64,000 nucleotides of DNA from Rouxiella badensis (GTDB taxonomy: Bacteria; Pseudomonadota; Gammaproteobacteria; Enterobacterales; Enterobacteriaceae): NCBI GenBank assembly GCA_026967495.1, contig CP114060.1:2666001-2730000 (forward strand), written 5' to 3'. The notes under the pieces are model-generated. The model saw only the letters and a list, made by a program, of their open reading frames with translations, was not told where the DNA came from and did no database searches. The translations under genes and the position numbers were made by a program. Below are positions 18,933 through 27,542 of this stretch, in pieces (positions within the stretch are counted from its first letter, which is position 1; the number at the start of each line of letters is the position of its first letter).

Positions 18933-19102
18933 AGTGGATAAGCCCCATCGATAGTAGGGCTGGAAGCCCTAGACGAAAAACCATCAATCGCAAGCTCATG
19001 CAATAATGTAGTTTTCAGCGGATTTGTGGATGAGGTTGCACACACTCCTGAAAGAGCCGTTGAGGCACGGGTTTTAGAGATTTCGTTCCTTGAATATTTC
19101 AT
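18929..19102 (-). CDS. 57-residue protein at the head of the effector operon
   Basis: Starts MKYSRNEISKTRASTALSG, ends TIDGAYPL. AGGAA lies six bases upstream of ATG 19102, and the stop overlaps the chaperone start in an ATGA arrangement, typical of coupled genes. It is rich in Ser and Thr with no hydrophobic helix. It could be a small secreted protein or a degenerate effector N-terminus. No homologue is recognised. Confidence 0.5.
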   Translation of the reverse strand: MKYSRNEISKTRASTALSGVCATSSTNPLKTTLLHELAIDGFSSRASSPTIDGAYPL

Positions 19103-19815
19103 GACATTTCCTAATGTAGTGTTGAAGACTAATTAGGTAGAACTTTATGTAATGCAGGAGGCGGGGTTTATCTGAAACAAACTAAAATTTATAGATTTTT
19201 ACATCTAGTAATGTAATGGTTTGTCAGTGACTGTTTGGAAGCGCGTCTTAAAAGCCCGATCATTACTCAGACGGGATTGATTATATCGGCGAGTAATCTA
19301 AGAATCTCAGCACGTTGCTGACGAATATGAGCATTAACAAGCGAGATGAAATACCCTAAGCCCCGTTAATTAATACATCGCGATATTAGTCATGCCTTAA
19401 TATGGGCTATGACCATAAACGGCTGTGATCCTGGGTTTTTAAACGAGTGGGTTAGAACCATTGCCAGAATGTTTATCAGTGTCTGTTGATAATAGCCCTC
19501 TATCCGATTCGCGCTGACGCGTTTATAAGAACCGTATATCAACCGTCATTTAAAGAATGAATCGTCAGCTGTTTGTTGCTCTGGATGTACCCAAGGGAGC
19601 CGGTAAAACCACGCGGTATTTCAGTTTTTGACACGGGAAAAAACCCAGAGTTTGACCTGTTACAGCCTGTGGCAGACCTCTGATGGCTTCGTATACCGCT
19701 CGAAATCTATATCGCCTTCTGGCTGAAAGCATTGACGCTATACCGTCAATACCCTCAACACGACATCGTTATGGATAAAATCTAAATCTGCCAGGGATTC
19801 AATAATCCCCAAAAA
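19103..19815. other. AT-rich island flank without an intact gene
   Basis: About 700 bases that should hold the promoter of the effector operon. The only suggestive coding trace is a 24-codon frame at 19557-19631 (+) reading MNRQLFVALDVPKGAGKTT, a P-loop start of the kind seen in thymidylate-kinase-like proteins, cut by a stop: probably a gene remnant. Nothing else is supported. Confidence 0.4.
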
Positions 19816-19853
19816 GCAAAAAGCCCGCGCAAGTTTCCTTGTGCGGGCTTTTC
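19816..19853 (-). terminator. Terminator of tRNA-Asn
   Basis: On the minus strand AAAAGCCCGCACAAG pairs with CTTGCGCGGGCTTTTT and ends in a T tract, directly behind the tRNA 3' end. Confidence 0.85.
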
Positions 19854-19859
19854 TAAATT

Positions 19860-19935
19860 TGGCTCCTCTGACTGGACTCGAACCAGTGACATACGGATTA
19901 ACAGTCCGCCGTTCTACCGACTGAACTACAGAGGA
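19860..19935 (-). tRNA. tRNA-Asn (GTT)
   Basis: A 76-base tRNA with acceptor TCCTCTG/CAGAGGA, anticodon loop CTGTTAA (GTT), T-loop GGTTCGAGTCC and encoded CCA. It lies next to mtfA, as in E. coli, where Asn tRNAs near yeeI/mtfA are a known island integration site. The 3' end faces the effector island. Confidence 0.97.
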
Positions 19936-20094
19936 ATTGTGTGAACGGGGCGCATAGTATCCAGCGAGAGCGGGAGTGTCAACGCGAAAATGCGTTCCTG
20001 CGTCCGACTGCTCATCTCCTGAGCAGAATAGTGCGTTGGTGGCGTTTTATAGGGTTTTTCCCGTGAAATGCAGAGATATTAAAATGCAAAGATA

Positions 20095-20873
20095 TTAACA
20101 GTCCGCCAGCCTGCCGCGCATCTGCCGCATCAGCGGGTCCTGCTTGTAGAAACGGGTAAAATGTCCGTAAACCAGCGGGAATCTTTCCGAAAGCAGTTCA
20201 GGGGCGCTGAAAAAATATTCCGATAGCACGGCAAAGCACTCGGCGGAGTCGGTGGCGGCGTAGGCGTCCATACTGGCAGCTTCTTCGCCTACCATGTCGA
20301 TTTCTTCCTGCAAATTTTCCATTGCTGCGAACAGGTCATGCTCCCACGCGACCACCTCGCGCAGGGGAATAGGCGGAATGCCGGTCGCCTCGCCGCCGTT
20401 GCGGATGTCGAGCTTGTGTGCCGCCTCGTGGACAACCAGATTAAAGCCTGACTTGTCGAAAGAGTCCTGCACGTCGAGCCAGTTAAGCACGATAGAGTCT
20501 CTGATCCCAGCTTTGGCCCGCATGCACTTGGGTACCGGAATGGACAATGCCGTTTTCGTCCTGCCAAGGGGTGTCGACAATAAAAGGGGTGGGGTAGAGG
20601 AGAATCTCATGGAAACCGTCGAGCCACTCTGCGCCGAGGCTCCATCACCGGCAGTGCAAACAGCAGTGCGATTCTGGCCTGCATGGTTTCGTCAAGCGCA
20701 AGCCCCTGAAGCTGCATGAGCCGCTTGTGCTGCAATAGGTGCGTGGCAACGCGAATGAGCCGCTGCTGTTCATGGTTATTAAAATCAGAAAAAAGCGGGA
20801 TATCCAGCGCCTGCTGCCAGACTTCGCTTTTATCAATCTTAAGTTCATTACTTTTCCACGGCCACTTGATCAT
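20095..20873 (-). CDS. mtfA: Mlc titration factor MtfA, two frameshifts
   Basis: About 258 residues after repair; E. coli MtfA has 265. MtfA is a zinc metallopeptidase that binds the glucose repressor Mlc and so relieves repression of ptsG. Seen: N-terminus MIKWPWK, HLLQHKRLMQLQGLALD, the zinc motif HEAAHKLDIRNG, PLREVVAWEHDLFAAMEN, and SAECFAVLSEYFFSAPELL. The frame breaks at 20636-20642 (GAGGCTC) and 20495-20501 (GAGTCTC); both are cured by restoring GAGCTC, giving WLDGFHEILLYPTPFIVD in between and WDQSSIVLNWLD after. Sequence constraint throughout suggests an intact gene in the organism. Confidence 0.93.
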
Positions 20874-21174
20874 CATCTTGCTCGCAAAGTGTGAACATTC
20901 AAAAGGTTATAAAGGGTAGTTGCCCAAAACCCGAAGGATGGTACCAGTAACGGCAGCATATGCTACTTGAGCGTTCATCTTATCAAACGTAGCTCACGTT
21001 ATTGCTTTCGTCGTAGCAGTTTCTCACAATTTACGCGCTCTTTTCATGACAGGAATGCGGGCGGAAAGCGGCGGGAAAACGAAAAATGTTACGATTTCTG
21101 ATTCAATCCTTAAGCTAAACTCCTTAATATCCGTGTTTTATGCCTCAGTTTGGCTATTTATCAGGGAATTTTAG

Positions 21175-22188
21175 ATGCTCTTTTCGATGAAAAAACGGTT
21201 TTCCGCCTCTCTTTTAGCGCTGGCACTGACCTCAGGCGTCGCGATGGCGGCCGATACACCGTCTTACGGCCCCCAGTTGCAGGGGTTCGACTATCCTTAT
21301 CCCCTCCAACACTTTTCCTTTAATTCTCAGGGCGTTCCCCTGCAAATGGGCTACATGGACGTCAAGCCGGTCGGCCGGCAGAACGGCCAGACCGTGGTGC
21401 TGATGCACGGCAAAAATTTCTGCGGTGCGACCTGGGGCGACACCATCAAGGCGTTGCTGGGCCAGGGGTATCGCGTCGTGGCGCCTGACCAAATTGGTTT
21501 CTGCTCATCGACCAAGCCTGAGCATTACCAATACACCTTTCAGCAGCTGGCGGCCAATACCCATGAGCTGCTGAAAAACCTAAAGATTAACAAGGCGGTA
21601 ATCGTCGGCCACTCGACCGGTGGCATGCTGGCGACGCGCTATGCGCTGATGTATCCGCAGCAGGTCTCAAAGCTGGTGCTGGTTAACCCTATCGGTCTGG
21701 AAGACTGGAAGGCCAAGGGCGCGCCGTATCGCACCGTGGATCAGTGGTACGACCGCGAGTTGAAACTTTCTGCCAAGAGCATTCACGACTATGAGCTGAA
21801 GACTTATTACGTTGGCAAATGGAAGCCGGAATACGACCGCTGGGTGGACATGCTGGCGGGACTGAACAACGGGCCGGGGCACAAGCTGGTGGCGTGGAAC
21901 TCGGCGCTTATCTACGACATGATCTTCACTCAGCCGGTATTCTACGAGTTTAAAAACCTGCGCGTGCCGACCACGCTGATGATTGGCACCTCAGACACTA
22001 CGGCGATCGGCAGCGATATCGCCCCGCCTGCGGTGAAGGCGCGCCTGGGTCATTACAACGTGCTTGGCAAGCAGGCAGCGAAATTAATCCCGCATGCGAA
22101 ACTGATTGAATTCAAAGGATTAGGGCATGCGCCGCAGATGGAAGAGCCTGAGAAGTTTAATCAGTCGCTGATTAACGTGCTGCGCTAG
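21175..22188 (+). CDS. Secreted alpha/beta hydrolase
   Basis: A 337-residue alpha/beta-fold hydrolase exported to the periplasm or beyond. The signal peptide spans residues 1-25 (KKRFSASLLALALTSG core, cleavage after AMA). The mature enzyme has the oxyanion region LMHGKNFCGATW, the nucleophile elbow GHSTGG (Ser147) and a late catalytic His in GLGHAPQ. Substrate unknown; esterase, lipase or haloalkane-type activities are possible. ATG 21187 (MKKRF) is an equally plausible start. It is a single gene followed by a clear terminator; the 298 bases upstream hold no other gene. Confidence 0.85.
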   Translation: MLFSMKKRFSASLLALALTSGVAMAADTPSYGPQLQGFDYPYPLQHFSFNSQGVPLQMGYMDVKPVGRQNGQTVVLMHGKNFCGATWGDTIKALLGQGYRVVAPDQIGFCSSTKPEHYQYTFQQLAANTHELLKNLKINKAVIVGHSTGGMLATRYALMYPQQVSKLVLVNPIGLEDWKAKGAPYRTVDQWYDRELKLSAKSIHDYELKTYYVGKWKPEYDRWVDMLAGLNNGPGHKLVAWNSALIYDMIFTQPVFYEFKNLRVPTTLMIGTSDTTAIGSDIAPPAVKARLGHYNVLGKQAAKLIPHAKLIEFKGLGHAPQMEEPEKFNQSLINVLR

Positions 22189-22196
22189 AAGGCAAT

Positions 22197-22225
22197 AAAG
22201 AGAGGGACGGGTTCCCTCTCTTTTT
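22197..22225 (+). terminator. Intrinsic terminator after the hydrolase
   Basis: AAAGAGAGGGA pairs with TCCCTCTCTTTTT; the T tract follows directly. It may also serve padC from the other strand. Confidence 0.85.
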
Positions 22226-22234
22226 GGCAGGATA

Positions 22235-22741
22235 TTAACGTAGGTTTTTTGGGAAATCGGCCGGAAGCTCACTCGCCGGGCAGTTGATCACCGCTTCGTT
22301 ATTCACACCGCTGTCGTGGACGTAGGTAATGGTTGCGAACTCGTCAATCACCTCGGTTGGATAGGCCGGACCTGCATCGCGATAGGCTTCCATCTGCGGG
22401 ATGTGCTCATTCTGGAAACACACGGTTTTTTGCGGATCATTGATGACCCAACGTGGGAAGAAGATGGTCCCATGGAACACTTTATCGCCCAGGTTGACAA
22501 TCAGGCTCACGTCGGTGCCGGTCGGTTCTGTCCACGAAATTTTATACACCTCTGACGCGACACGCACGATGTAGGCGCGCTGGTGTTTCACCCATCGATT
22601 GCCGACGATGCCGCTGTGAATGCGGTAGTCAACGGTGTTGGCATTTTTAACGTAAATCTCGTAGTTCCAGCCATTGTCGTAGGTATAAACCAGATGTTTG
22701 CCGACAAAACCGCTCAAATCTTCTTTATCAAAGCTGCTCAT
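22235..22741 (-). CDS. padC: Phenolic acid decarboxylase
   Basis: A 168-residue cytoplasmic enzyme that removes CO2 from p-coumaric, ferulic and caffeic acids, giving vinylphenols; it detoxifies plant phenolics. Typical blocks are GFVGKHLVYTYDNGWNYEIY, YRIHSGIVGNRWVKHQ, VFHGTIFFPRWV and YPTEVIDEFATITYV. The start at 22741 has AAGGAG seven bases upstream; the longer frame from 22762 lacks such a site. The gene is divergent from a LysR regulator across a 125-base region containing a 10-base inverted repeat, the usual LysR target-gene arrangement, so induction by phenolic acids is likely. Confidence 0.93.
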   Translation of the reverse strand: MSSFDKEDLSGFVGKHLVYTYDNGWNYEIYVKNANTVDYRIHSGIVGNRWVKHQRAYIVRVASEVYKISWTEPTGTDVSLIVNLGDKVFHGTIFFPRWVINDPQKTVCFQNEHIPQMEAYRDAGPAYPTEVIDEFATITYVHDSGVNNEAVINCPASELPADFPKNLR

Positions 22742-22803
22742 GTTTATCTCCTTAAAGGGCATAAATTCAGGTTTTTTGGCTCTGGAAATAAACTACACCT
22801 TGT

Positions 22804-22849
22804 AAATTAGATTGAATAACGCTGATATACGATGATATTAATCTAATTT
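22804..22849. promoter_or_regulatory. Inverted repeat between padC and its LysR gene, candidate operator
   Basis: AAATTAGATT (22804-22813) and AATCTAATTT (22840-22849) form a perfect 10-base inverted repeat in the divergent intergenic region. It fits a LysR-type binding region for padC activation and self-repression. Confidence 0.5.
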
Positions 22850-22866
22850 TTAGATGGGATTGTGCG

Positions 22867-23754
22867 ATGGAACTCCCCCACACCACGTTGGAGCAATGGG
22901 TCGTCTTGCAGACGGTGGTTAACGAAGGCAGCTATGCTGAGGCGGCCAGGGTGTTGTTTCGCAGTCAGTCGTCGGTGAGCTATGCGCTGGCGAGCCTGCA
23001 GGAACGACTCGGACTGCGGCTGCTGCATATCGTGGGCCGTAAGGCCGAGCTGACCGAGCAGGGTCGCGCGCTGCTCTCGCAGGCTCAGCCGTTGATTTCT
23101 GCCTTCATTCAACTGGAGGCGCGGGCGGTGGGGTTGCAGCAGGGGGCTAGAACGCAGATAAGCCTGGTCGTTGACGCGGTGTTTCCCAAAGATAGCCTGT
23201 TCCTGTCACTGAAAGCCTTTCAGAAAGTTTTTCCCGATACCCAGCTTCAGCTTTCCGAAATCCTGCGTAACGAAACCGATCGCCAAATACAGGCGCGCGA
23301 TGCAGACCTCTATATCACCACGCAGCCTGCTGAAAATACGCTGAACAGCCGCTGGTTGATGGACGTGGAGTTTGTGCCGATTGCGGCGTACGGGCATCCG
23401 CTGCTGTCTCTTAAGATACCGATAAACGCCTCGCAGCTGGGGCAATTTCCGTTAATCACCATCGTTGACCGCGATTCGCAGCGTGATGAAAAGCGCAAAA
23501 CCTATGAGACGGCGAACTGGAGTTTTACCACTATTGAGGCGGCAATCGAGGCTATCGTGCATGGGGTAGGGTATGGCTGGGTGCCGCTGCATAAGGTGTC
23601 TGCGCGGCTGGAAAGCGGGGAGTTGGTGCGCCTTGCGCTGGACGGAAACTCGTTGCGGAAAACGGCGCTGTATCTGACCTATAACAGCGCACAGCACTGT
23701 TATGACCCGACGCTCAACGCCTTTGTTGCGGAGATTGAGCGTCGGATTGGCTAG
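22867..23754 (+). CDS. LysR-family regulator, probable padC activator
   Basis: A 295-residue LysR-type factor. The N-terminal winged helix-turn-helix (EGSYAEAARVLFRSQSSVSY) is followed by a linker helix and an effector-binding domain that ends GYGWVPLHKVSARLESGEL. It is divergent from padC with a palindromic site between them, so it probably senses hydroxycinnamic acids (inference from position). It ends seven bases before the end of convergent eptA. Confidence 0.85.
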   Translation: MELPHTTLEQWVVLQTVVNEGSYAEAARVLFRSQSSVSYALASLQERLGLRLLHIVGRKAELTEQGRALLSQAQPLISAFIQLEARAVGLQQGARTQISLVVDAVFPKDSLFLSLKAFQKVFPDTQLQLSEILRNETDRQIQARDADLYITTQPAENTLNSRWLMDVEFVPIAAYGHPLLSLKIPINASQLGQFPLITIVDRDSQRDEKRKTYETANWSFTTIEAAIEAIVHGVGYGWVPLHKVSARLESGELVRLALDGNSLRKTALYLTYNSAQHCYDPTLNAFVAEIERRIG

Positions 23755-23760
23755 GTAAAA

Positions 23761-25422
23761 TTACTGCGCCGTTTTACAGCTTTTCAGAATGTCCAGCGAC
23801 GGATCGATGACCGAGGTCTTAACGTCCATCGCATCAAGCACGGTGTGGAACAGGTTATCCTGCGAGTAATCATTTTCCGCGGCCTCTGACTGTAGGCAGC
23901 TCAGTGAGAGGCTCTGCGCGGCCACATACTGTGGCGACAGCCAGAACATCATCGGCACGTGGGTCTGCTGCGGTGGCGCTACGCTGTAGGGCGTGCCGTG
24001 CAGATACAGACCGTCTTCACCCAGCGACTCACCGTGGTCTGACAGATAAATCATCGCGACGTTGTATTTATCCTGGTACTTTTTGGCCTTGGCGATAACC
24101 TGCGTCAGCACGTAGTCGGTGTAGCGCACGGTGTTGTCGTAGGTGTTCACCAACTGTTCGTGGGTACAGTTTTGAATATCGCTGCGTTCGCAGTCCGGCA
24201 TAAAGTAGCGGAAGTTGTCCGGGTAGCGGTGATAGTAAGCCGGGCCGTGGCTGCCAATCAGGTGCAGTGCGATGACTTTATTCTTGCCGTCGTCGACAAT
24301 CTTGTCGTCTATTCCTTCCAATAGCGCTTCGTCGTAACAGGTTTCACCGTCACAGAATTTGCCGTCTTTGGTGGTCGGAATGGTGACGTTTGGAACGCGA
24401 TCGCACACGCCCTTACAGCCTTCGTCGTTGTCTTTCCAATAAACGGAAACACCAGCGCGTTGCAGAATGTCCAGAAAGCTGTCGCTGGCGTGAGCGCGGT
24501 CGTTATTAAAGTCGACGCGCTTCATGTCGGAGAACATGCATGGCACGGAAACGGCGGTCGCGGTGCCGCAGGAACTGACGTGATTAAAGAACACCATGTC
24601 AGACGTTTTCTGCGTAAAGCCATTGGTTGGCTTGTCGTAGCCGTTGATTGACTGGTTCTGCGCGCGGCCGGTTTCACCAATTACCAGGAACATTAAGGTC
24701 GGTTTTTGCCCTGGTTTCTGCACCAGCTTGGCATCGGTACCGACTTTCTCGAACTTCAGCGGCTTGGTCAGATACTTGTGATAGAAATATTCGCTGCTGC
24801 TGTAAAGGAAGTTGGTCGGCAAGATCTCGACGTTAAGCGTGCGGTTGCTGCGGCCTACCGACGCGTAGTCTTGATAATACTGACTCGCGACAGCGCCAAT
24901 GATAGCGAGAGACACCAGCATAGACAGAATACGTACGCCAAGGCGTTTAATCACGCTCTGGTTGTACTTGACCGGCACCAGGAACAGCAGCACGGCAGGC
25001 AGAATGGCGGTCAGCACAAACCAGACGATCACCGAGGTGTTCAGGTAGGAAGAGGCTTCGCTCTGCTGCGTTTCGACAATGTTTTCAATCATGCTGCGGT
25101 CAAACACCACGTGGTAGGTCAGCTCCGAATAAGACGCCAGACCGCTGAGCAGCAACAGGATGATAAAGAAAGGTTTAAACACCGGTTTAAAGGTAAACGG
25201 CGTAAACACAAAATTCAGGGCAGCAAACAGAACGAAAGGAATCGAGATGGCAAAGCCAATTTTATACGCCGGCAGCGCATGTAAAATTTGATAGAAATGA
25301 AGCAGAACGGGGAAGTTAACGACAAATGTGAAATACAGGCTAATCAGTAACGTCAGCCAAAAATAGCTGATTTTAGGGATGAAATTACGCAAAACGGTCT
25401 CCAAAAAACTCAGGTCCGGCAA
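23761..25422 (-). CDS. eptA: Lipid A phosphoethanolamine transferase EptA
   Basis: A 553-residue inner-membrane enzyme that adds phosphoethanolamine to lipid A and so lowers binding of polymyxin and other cationic peptides. Five N-terminal transmembrane segments (to about residue 180) precede the periplasmic sulfatase-like domain with nucleophile Thr251 in GETGRAQ, metal ligands in SDHGESLGEDG and HGTP, and paired cysteines (SSCGTATAVSVPC, DEGCKGVC, FCDGETC, DCERSDIQNC) that form disulfides. A PmrA-box-like site lies 70 bases upstream, which fits PmrAB control. No pmrAB genes follow. Confidence 0.92.
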   Translation of the reverse strand: MPDLSFLETVLRNFIPKISYFWLTLLISLYFTFVVNFPVLLHFYQILHALPAYKIGFAISIPFVLFAALNFVFTPFTFKPVFKPFFIILLLLSGLASYSELTYHVVFDRSMIENIVETQQSEASSYLNTSVIVWFVLTAILPAVLLFLVPVKYNQSVIKRLGVRILSMLVSLAIIGAVASQYYQDYASVGRSNRTLNVEILPTNFLYSSSEYFYHKYLTKPLKFEKVGTDAKLVQKPGQKPTLMFLVIGETGRAQNQSINGYDKPTNGFTQKTSDMVFFNHVSSCGTATAVSVPCMFSDMKRVDFNNDRAHASDSFLDILQRAGVSVYWKDNDEGCKGVCDRVPNVTIPTTKDGKFCDGETCYDEALLEGIDDKIVDDGKNKVIALHLIGSHGPAYYHRYPDNFRYFMPDCERSDIQNCTHEQLVNTYDNTVRYTDYVLTQVIAKAKKYQDKYNVAMIYLSDHGESLGEDGLYLHGTPYSVAPPQQTHVPMMFWLSPQYVAAQSLSLSCLQSEAAENDYSQDNLFHTVLDAMDVKTSVIDPSLDILKSCKTAQ

Positions 25423-25491
25423 ATATGCCCAAGAAAATCAGCCGGAGTGCGAGTGGCACCAAGCAGAATCGGCACACCCTAAAGCCTCAAG

Positions 25492-25508
25492 CTTAAGAAA
25501 GCCTTAAT
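25492..25508. promoter_or_regulatory. PmrA-box-like direct repeat upstream of eptA
   Basis: CTTAAG-AAAGC-CTTAAT, two half-sites with a five-base spacer, matches the PmrA (BasR) box pattern known at pmrC/eptA promoters. It is read on the + strand, 70 bases upstream of eptA. Confidence 0.5.
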
Positions 25509-25657
25509 AAAACGTTAACGTAACCTTAATGAATATTAAATGAAACTTTATGTCCATAAAGTTCAGAAAATAAATAAATTAAAGCATGCTGGGTTGCCTC
25601 GTCTTTATCTCTATCCTCCCCTCCTTGATTAGTCTTTTTCCACTAAGGTTCCGTTAA

Positions 25658-26447
25658 ATGATCCACTCTTCCGCCATTGTGGCGAGAAACAGCATTATTG
25701 AAAAAGGCGCAAGGATCGGCGCAAACGTTCGCATTGGACCCTTTTGTCATATCCAGGCGAACGTCGAGATTGGCGAGGGAACGGTTGTGCTTTCCCATGC
25801 CGTCATTAACGGGCACACCCGCATCGGCTGCGACAACCTGATCGACAGGTACAGCTCTCTCGGTGAGATAAATCAGGACCTTAAGTATGCAGGAGAGCCA
25901 ACGCGCCTCGAAATCGGCGATCGCAATCGTATTGGCCAAAGGGCCACTTTTCACCGCGGCACGGTTCAGGGAACCGGGGTGACGCAGATTGGTAACGATA
26001 ACGTGTTTATGAATCAGGTGCATATCGGTCACGACTGCGTGGTGGGCAGCTTTGTGCATCTCGCCCTGGGTGCCGCGTTAGCCGGGCACGTTGAGACTCG
26101 ATGACTTCGGGCAGGTTGACGAGCATTCTGCCGTGCACCAGTTTTGTATTTTGGGTTATGCGTCACAGGTGCTGGCCCATTCGTGTGTTGTGCAAGACGT
26201 CCCGCCCTTCACGCGGGTACAGGGCAACCGCTGTAAAGCGCTCAGCGTCAATGAAGACGCGCTGACGAGCCAGTTTGAGGACGAACATCTGCGGCAGGTG
26301 ATCCGCGTCCTTTATTATCAGCTTTATCACGGCGGTGACGCGCTGAATGAAGTCAAGGCGGCGTTGCTGCTGATGCAGAAAGAGTATCCGCATCTGAGCT
26401 GCTTTGAACGGTTCTTTGCCCGCTCAACGCGCGGGATTGTGCGCTAA
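25658..26447 (+). CDS. LpxA-like UDP-GlcNAc O-acyltransferase paralogue, one frameshift
   Basis: After repair 262 residues, the same length as E. coli LpxA. An N-terminal left-handed beta-helix of hexapeptide repeats (IVARNSIIEKGARIGANVRI) carries the catalytic-region motif HIGHDCVVGS, followed by AGHVELDDFG, AVHQFCILG, the QGNR motif, and the helical tail ending FFARSTRGIVR. The frame breaks at 26093-26099 (GAGACTC); restoring GAGCTC gives HVELDDFG. LpxA starts lipid A synthesis by acylating UDP-GlcNAc, but the usual gene sits in the lpxD-fabZ-lpxA-lpxB cluster; this copy stands alone beside eptA, so it is probably a divergent second copy. Its acyl acceptor and donor are unknown. Confidence 0.82.
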
Positions 26448-26452
26448 GGGAA

Positions 26453-26487
26453 AACGCCTCTGTACTCAAAGTCAGAGGCGTCTATTT
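26453..26487. terminator. Terminator between convergent genes
   Basis: AACGCCTCTG pairs with CAGAGGCGTC and is followed by TATTT; it separates the LpxA-like gene from the DUF2891 gene. Confidence 0.75.
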
Positions 26488-26493
26488 AAAATA

Positions 26494-27515
26494 TCAGGCT
26501 TCTAACGCCAGCAGGGCAAAGGTGGCCAGCCAGTGTTCCCCGGCGTAGTCGCTGTCGAGATGTTCTAGCGCACTGTTGAGGTGATCGTCAGCGGAGGCGT
26601 TCAGCAGGGCAATGCGCGGGTCTCCTTTGAGCAGCGCCGAGGCCAGCGAGCGTTGGCACCATGCGCGGCTGAGATTCAGCCCATCCAGGTGACCAATTTT
26701 GCCGTCAGTGCGGTCGGTCACCGTCGCAGGGGTAAACAGCGTCTCGGGCTGTCCCTGCACCAGATGAGGCAGGAAGCGGCCAAACCAGGTAATGAAAGCC
26801 TGGGGGCCAGCACCCGACGCATCAATTCAGCCTCCATCAGCGAAGGCGAAAGAAACTCATCGCCGCCCGGCTCCCACGCCTGACAGTTCACGTCCTCCAG
26901 ATGCCAACGCAGTGCCGTTTCTTCTATCAGCGCCGCCAGCTTTTTACGCCCTGCGCTGCGCGCATAGTCCAGCGTCAGCGAGAGTGCGAACGCGGTGTTG
27001 AAATGGCTGCCGACGCGCAGCGGATAGGTGGCTTTGGGCAGAAACTCACAGAAGCTTTTAACGAAAAACTCGGTCATCGGCGACAGCGTCTTGGCCCAGC
27101 CTCGGGCCTGCGGTAACGACAGCGCGTCAGTCTGCTGCGCCAGCGCCAGGAACCATGCCCAACCATAGGGACGCTCAAAACCGCTGTGATGTTTTTGCTG
27201 CAAATAGCGCAACTCACCGGCGACGTTCTCGGCAGTAAAATGCGTCTCAACCACGGCGATAATTTTGCTCGCCTCGGGCAGGTCAGGATAACGTCCCAGC
27301 AGGCGCAGCAGCAGCCAGTAGCCGTGAACGCAGGAATGCCAGTCGTAGCTGCCATAGAAGATCGGATGCAGCGCACGTGGCGTTTGGGCATCATCCGAGC
27401 CGACCAGCGCGTGAGTCAGCTTGTTAGGATATTCACGGGTTAAATGATTTAACGCCAGTGAAGCAAAGCGTGACGCCATTTCTGGCGTCAGTTGCAGGGG
27501 CTGTTGCGAGGTCAT
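26494..27515 (-). CDS. DUF2891 family protein, one frameshift
   Basis: About 340 residues, soluble and helical. Characteristic blocks are HPIFYGSYDWHSCVHGYW, LRYLQQKHHSGFERPYGWAW and GSHFNTAFALSLTLDYA. The pattern resembles an alpha/alpha barrel with conserved His and Trp, but no activity is known to me. The frame breaks within a C run (five C, six expected) near 26802-26806, after which FITWFGRFLPHLVQG connects to the second open frame. ATG 27515 was chosen over 27524 because GGAG lies eight bases before it. It follows the DUF969-DUF979 permease pair on the same strand, suggesting one metabolic unit. Confidence 0.8.
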
Positions 27516-27542
27516 GTCATCCACTCCATGATGTTCCGTTTA

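Noticed and set aside
20095..20873. mtfA as a true pseudogene
   Set aside because: Both breaks are at GAGCTC-type sites and the protein sequence around them is fully conserved, which fits read errors.
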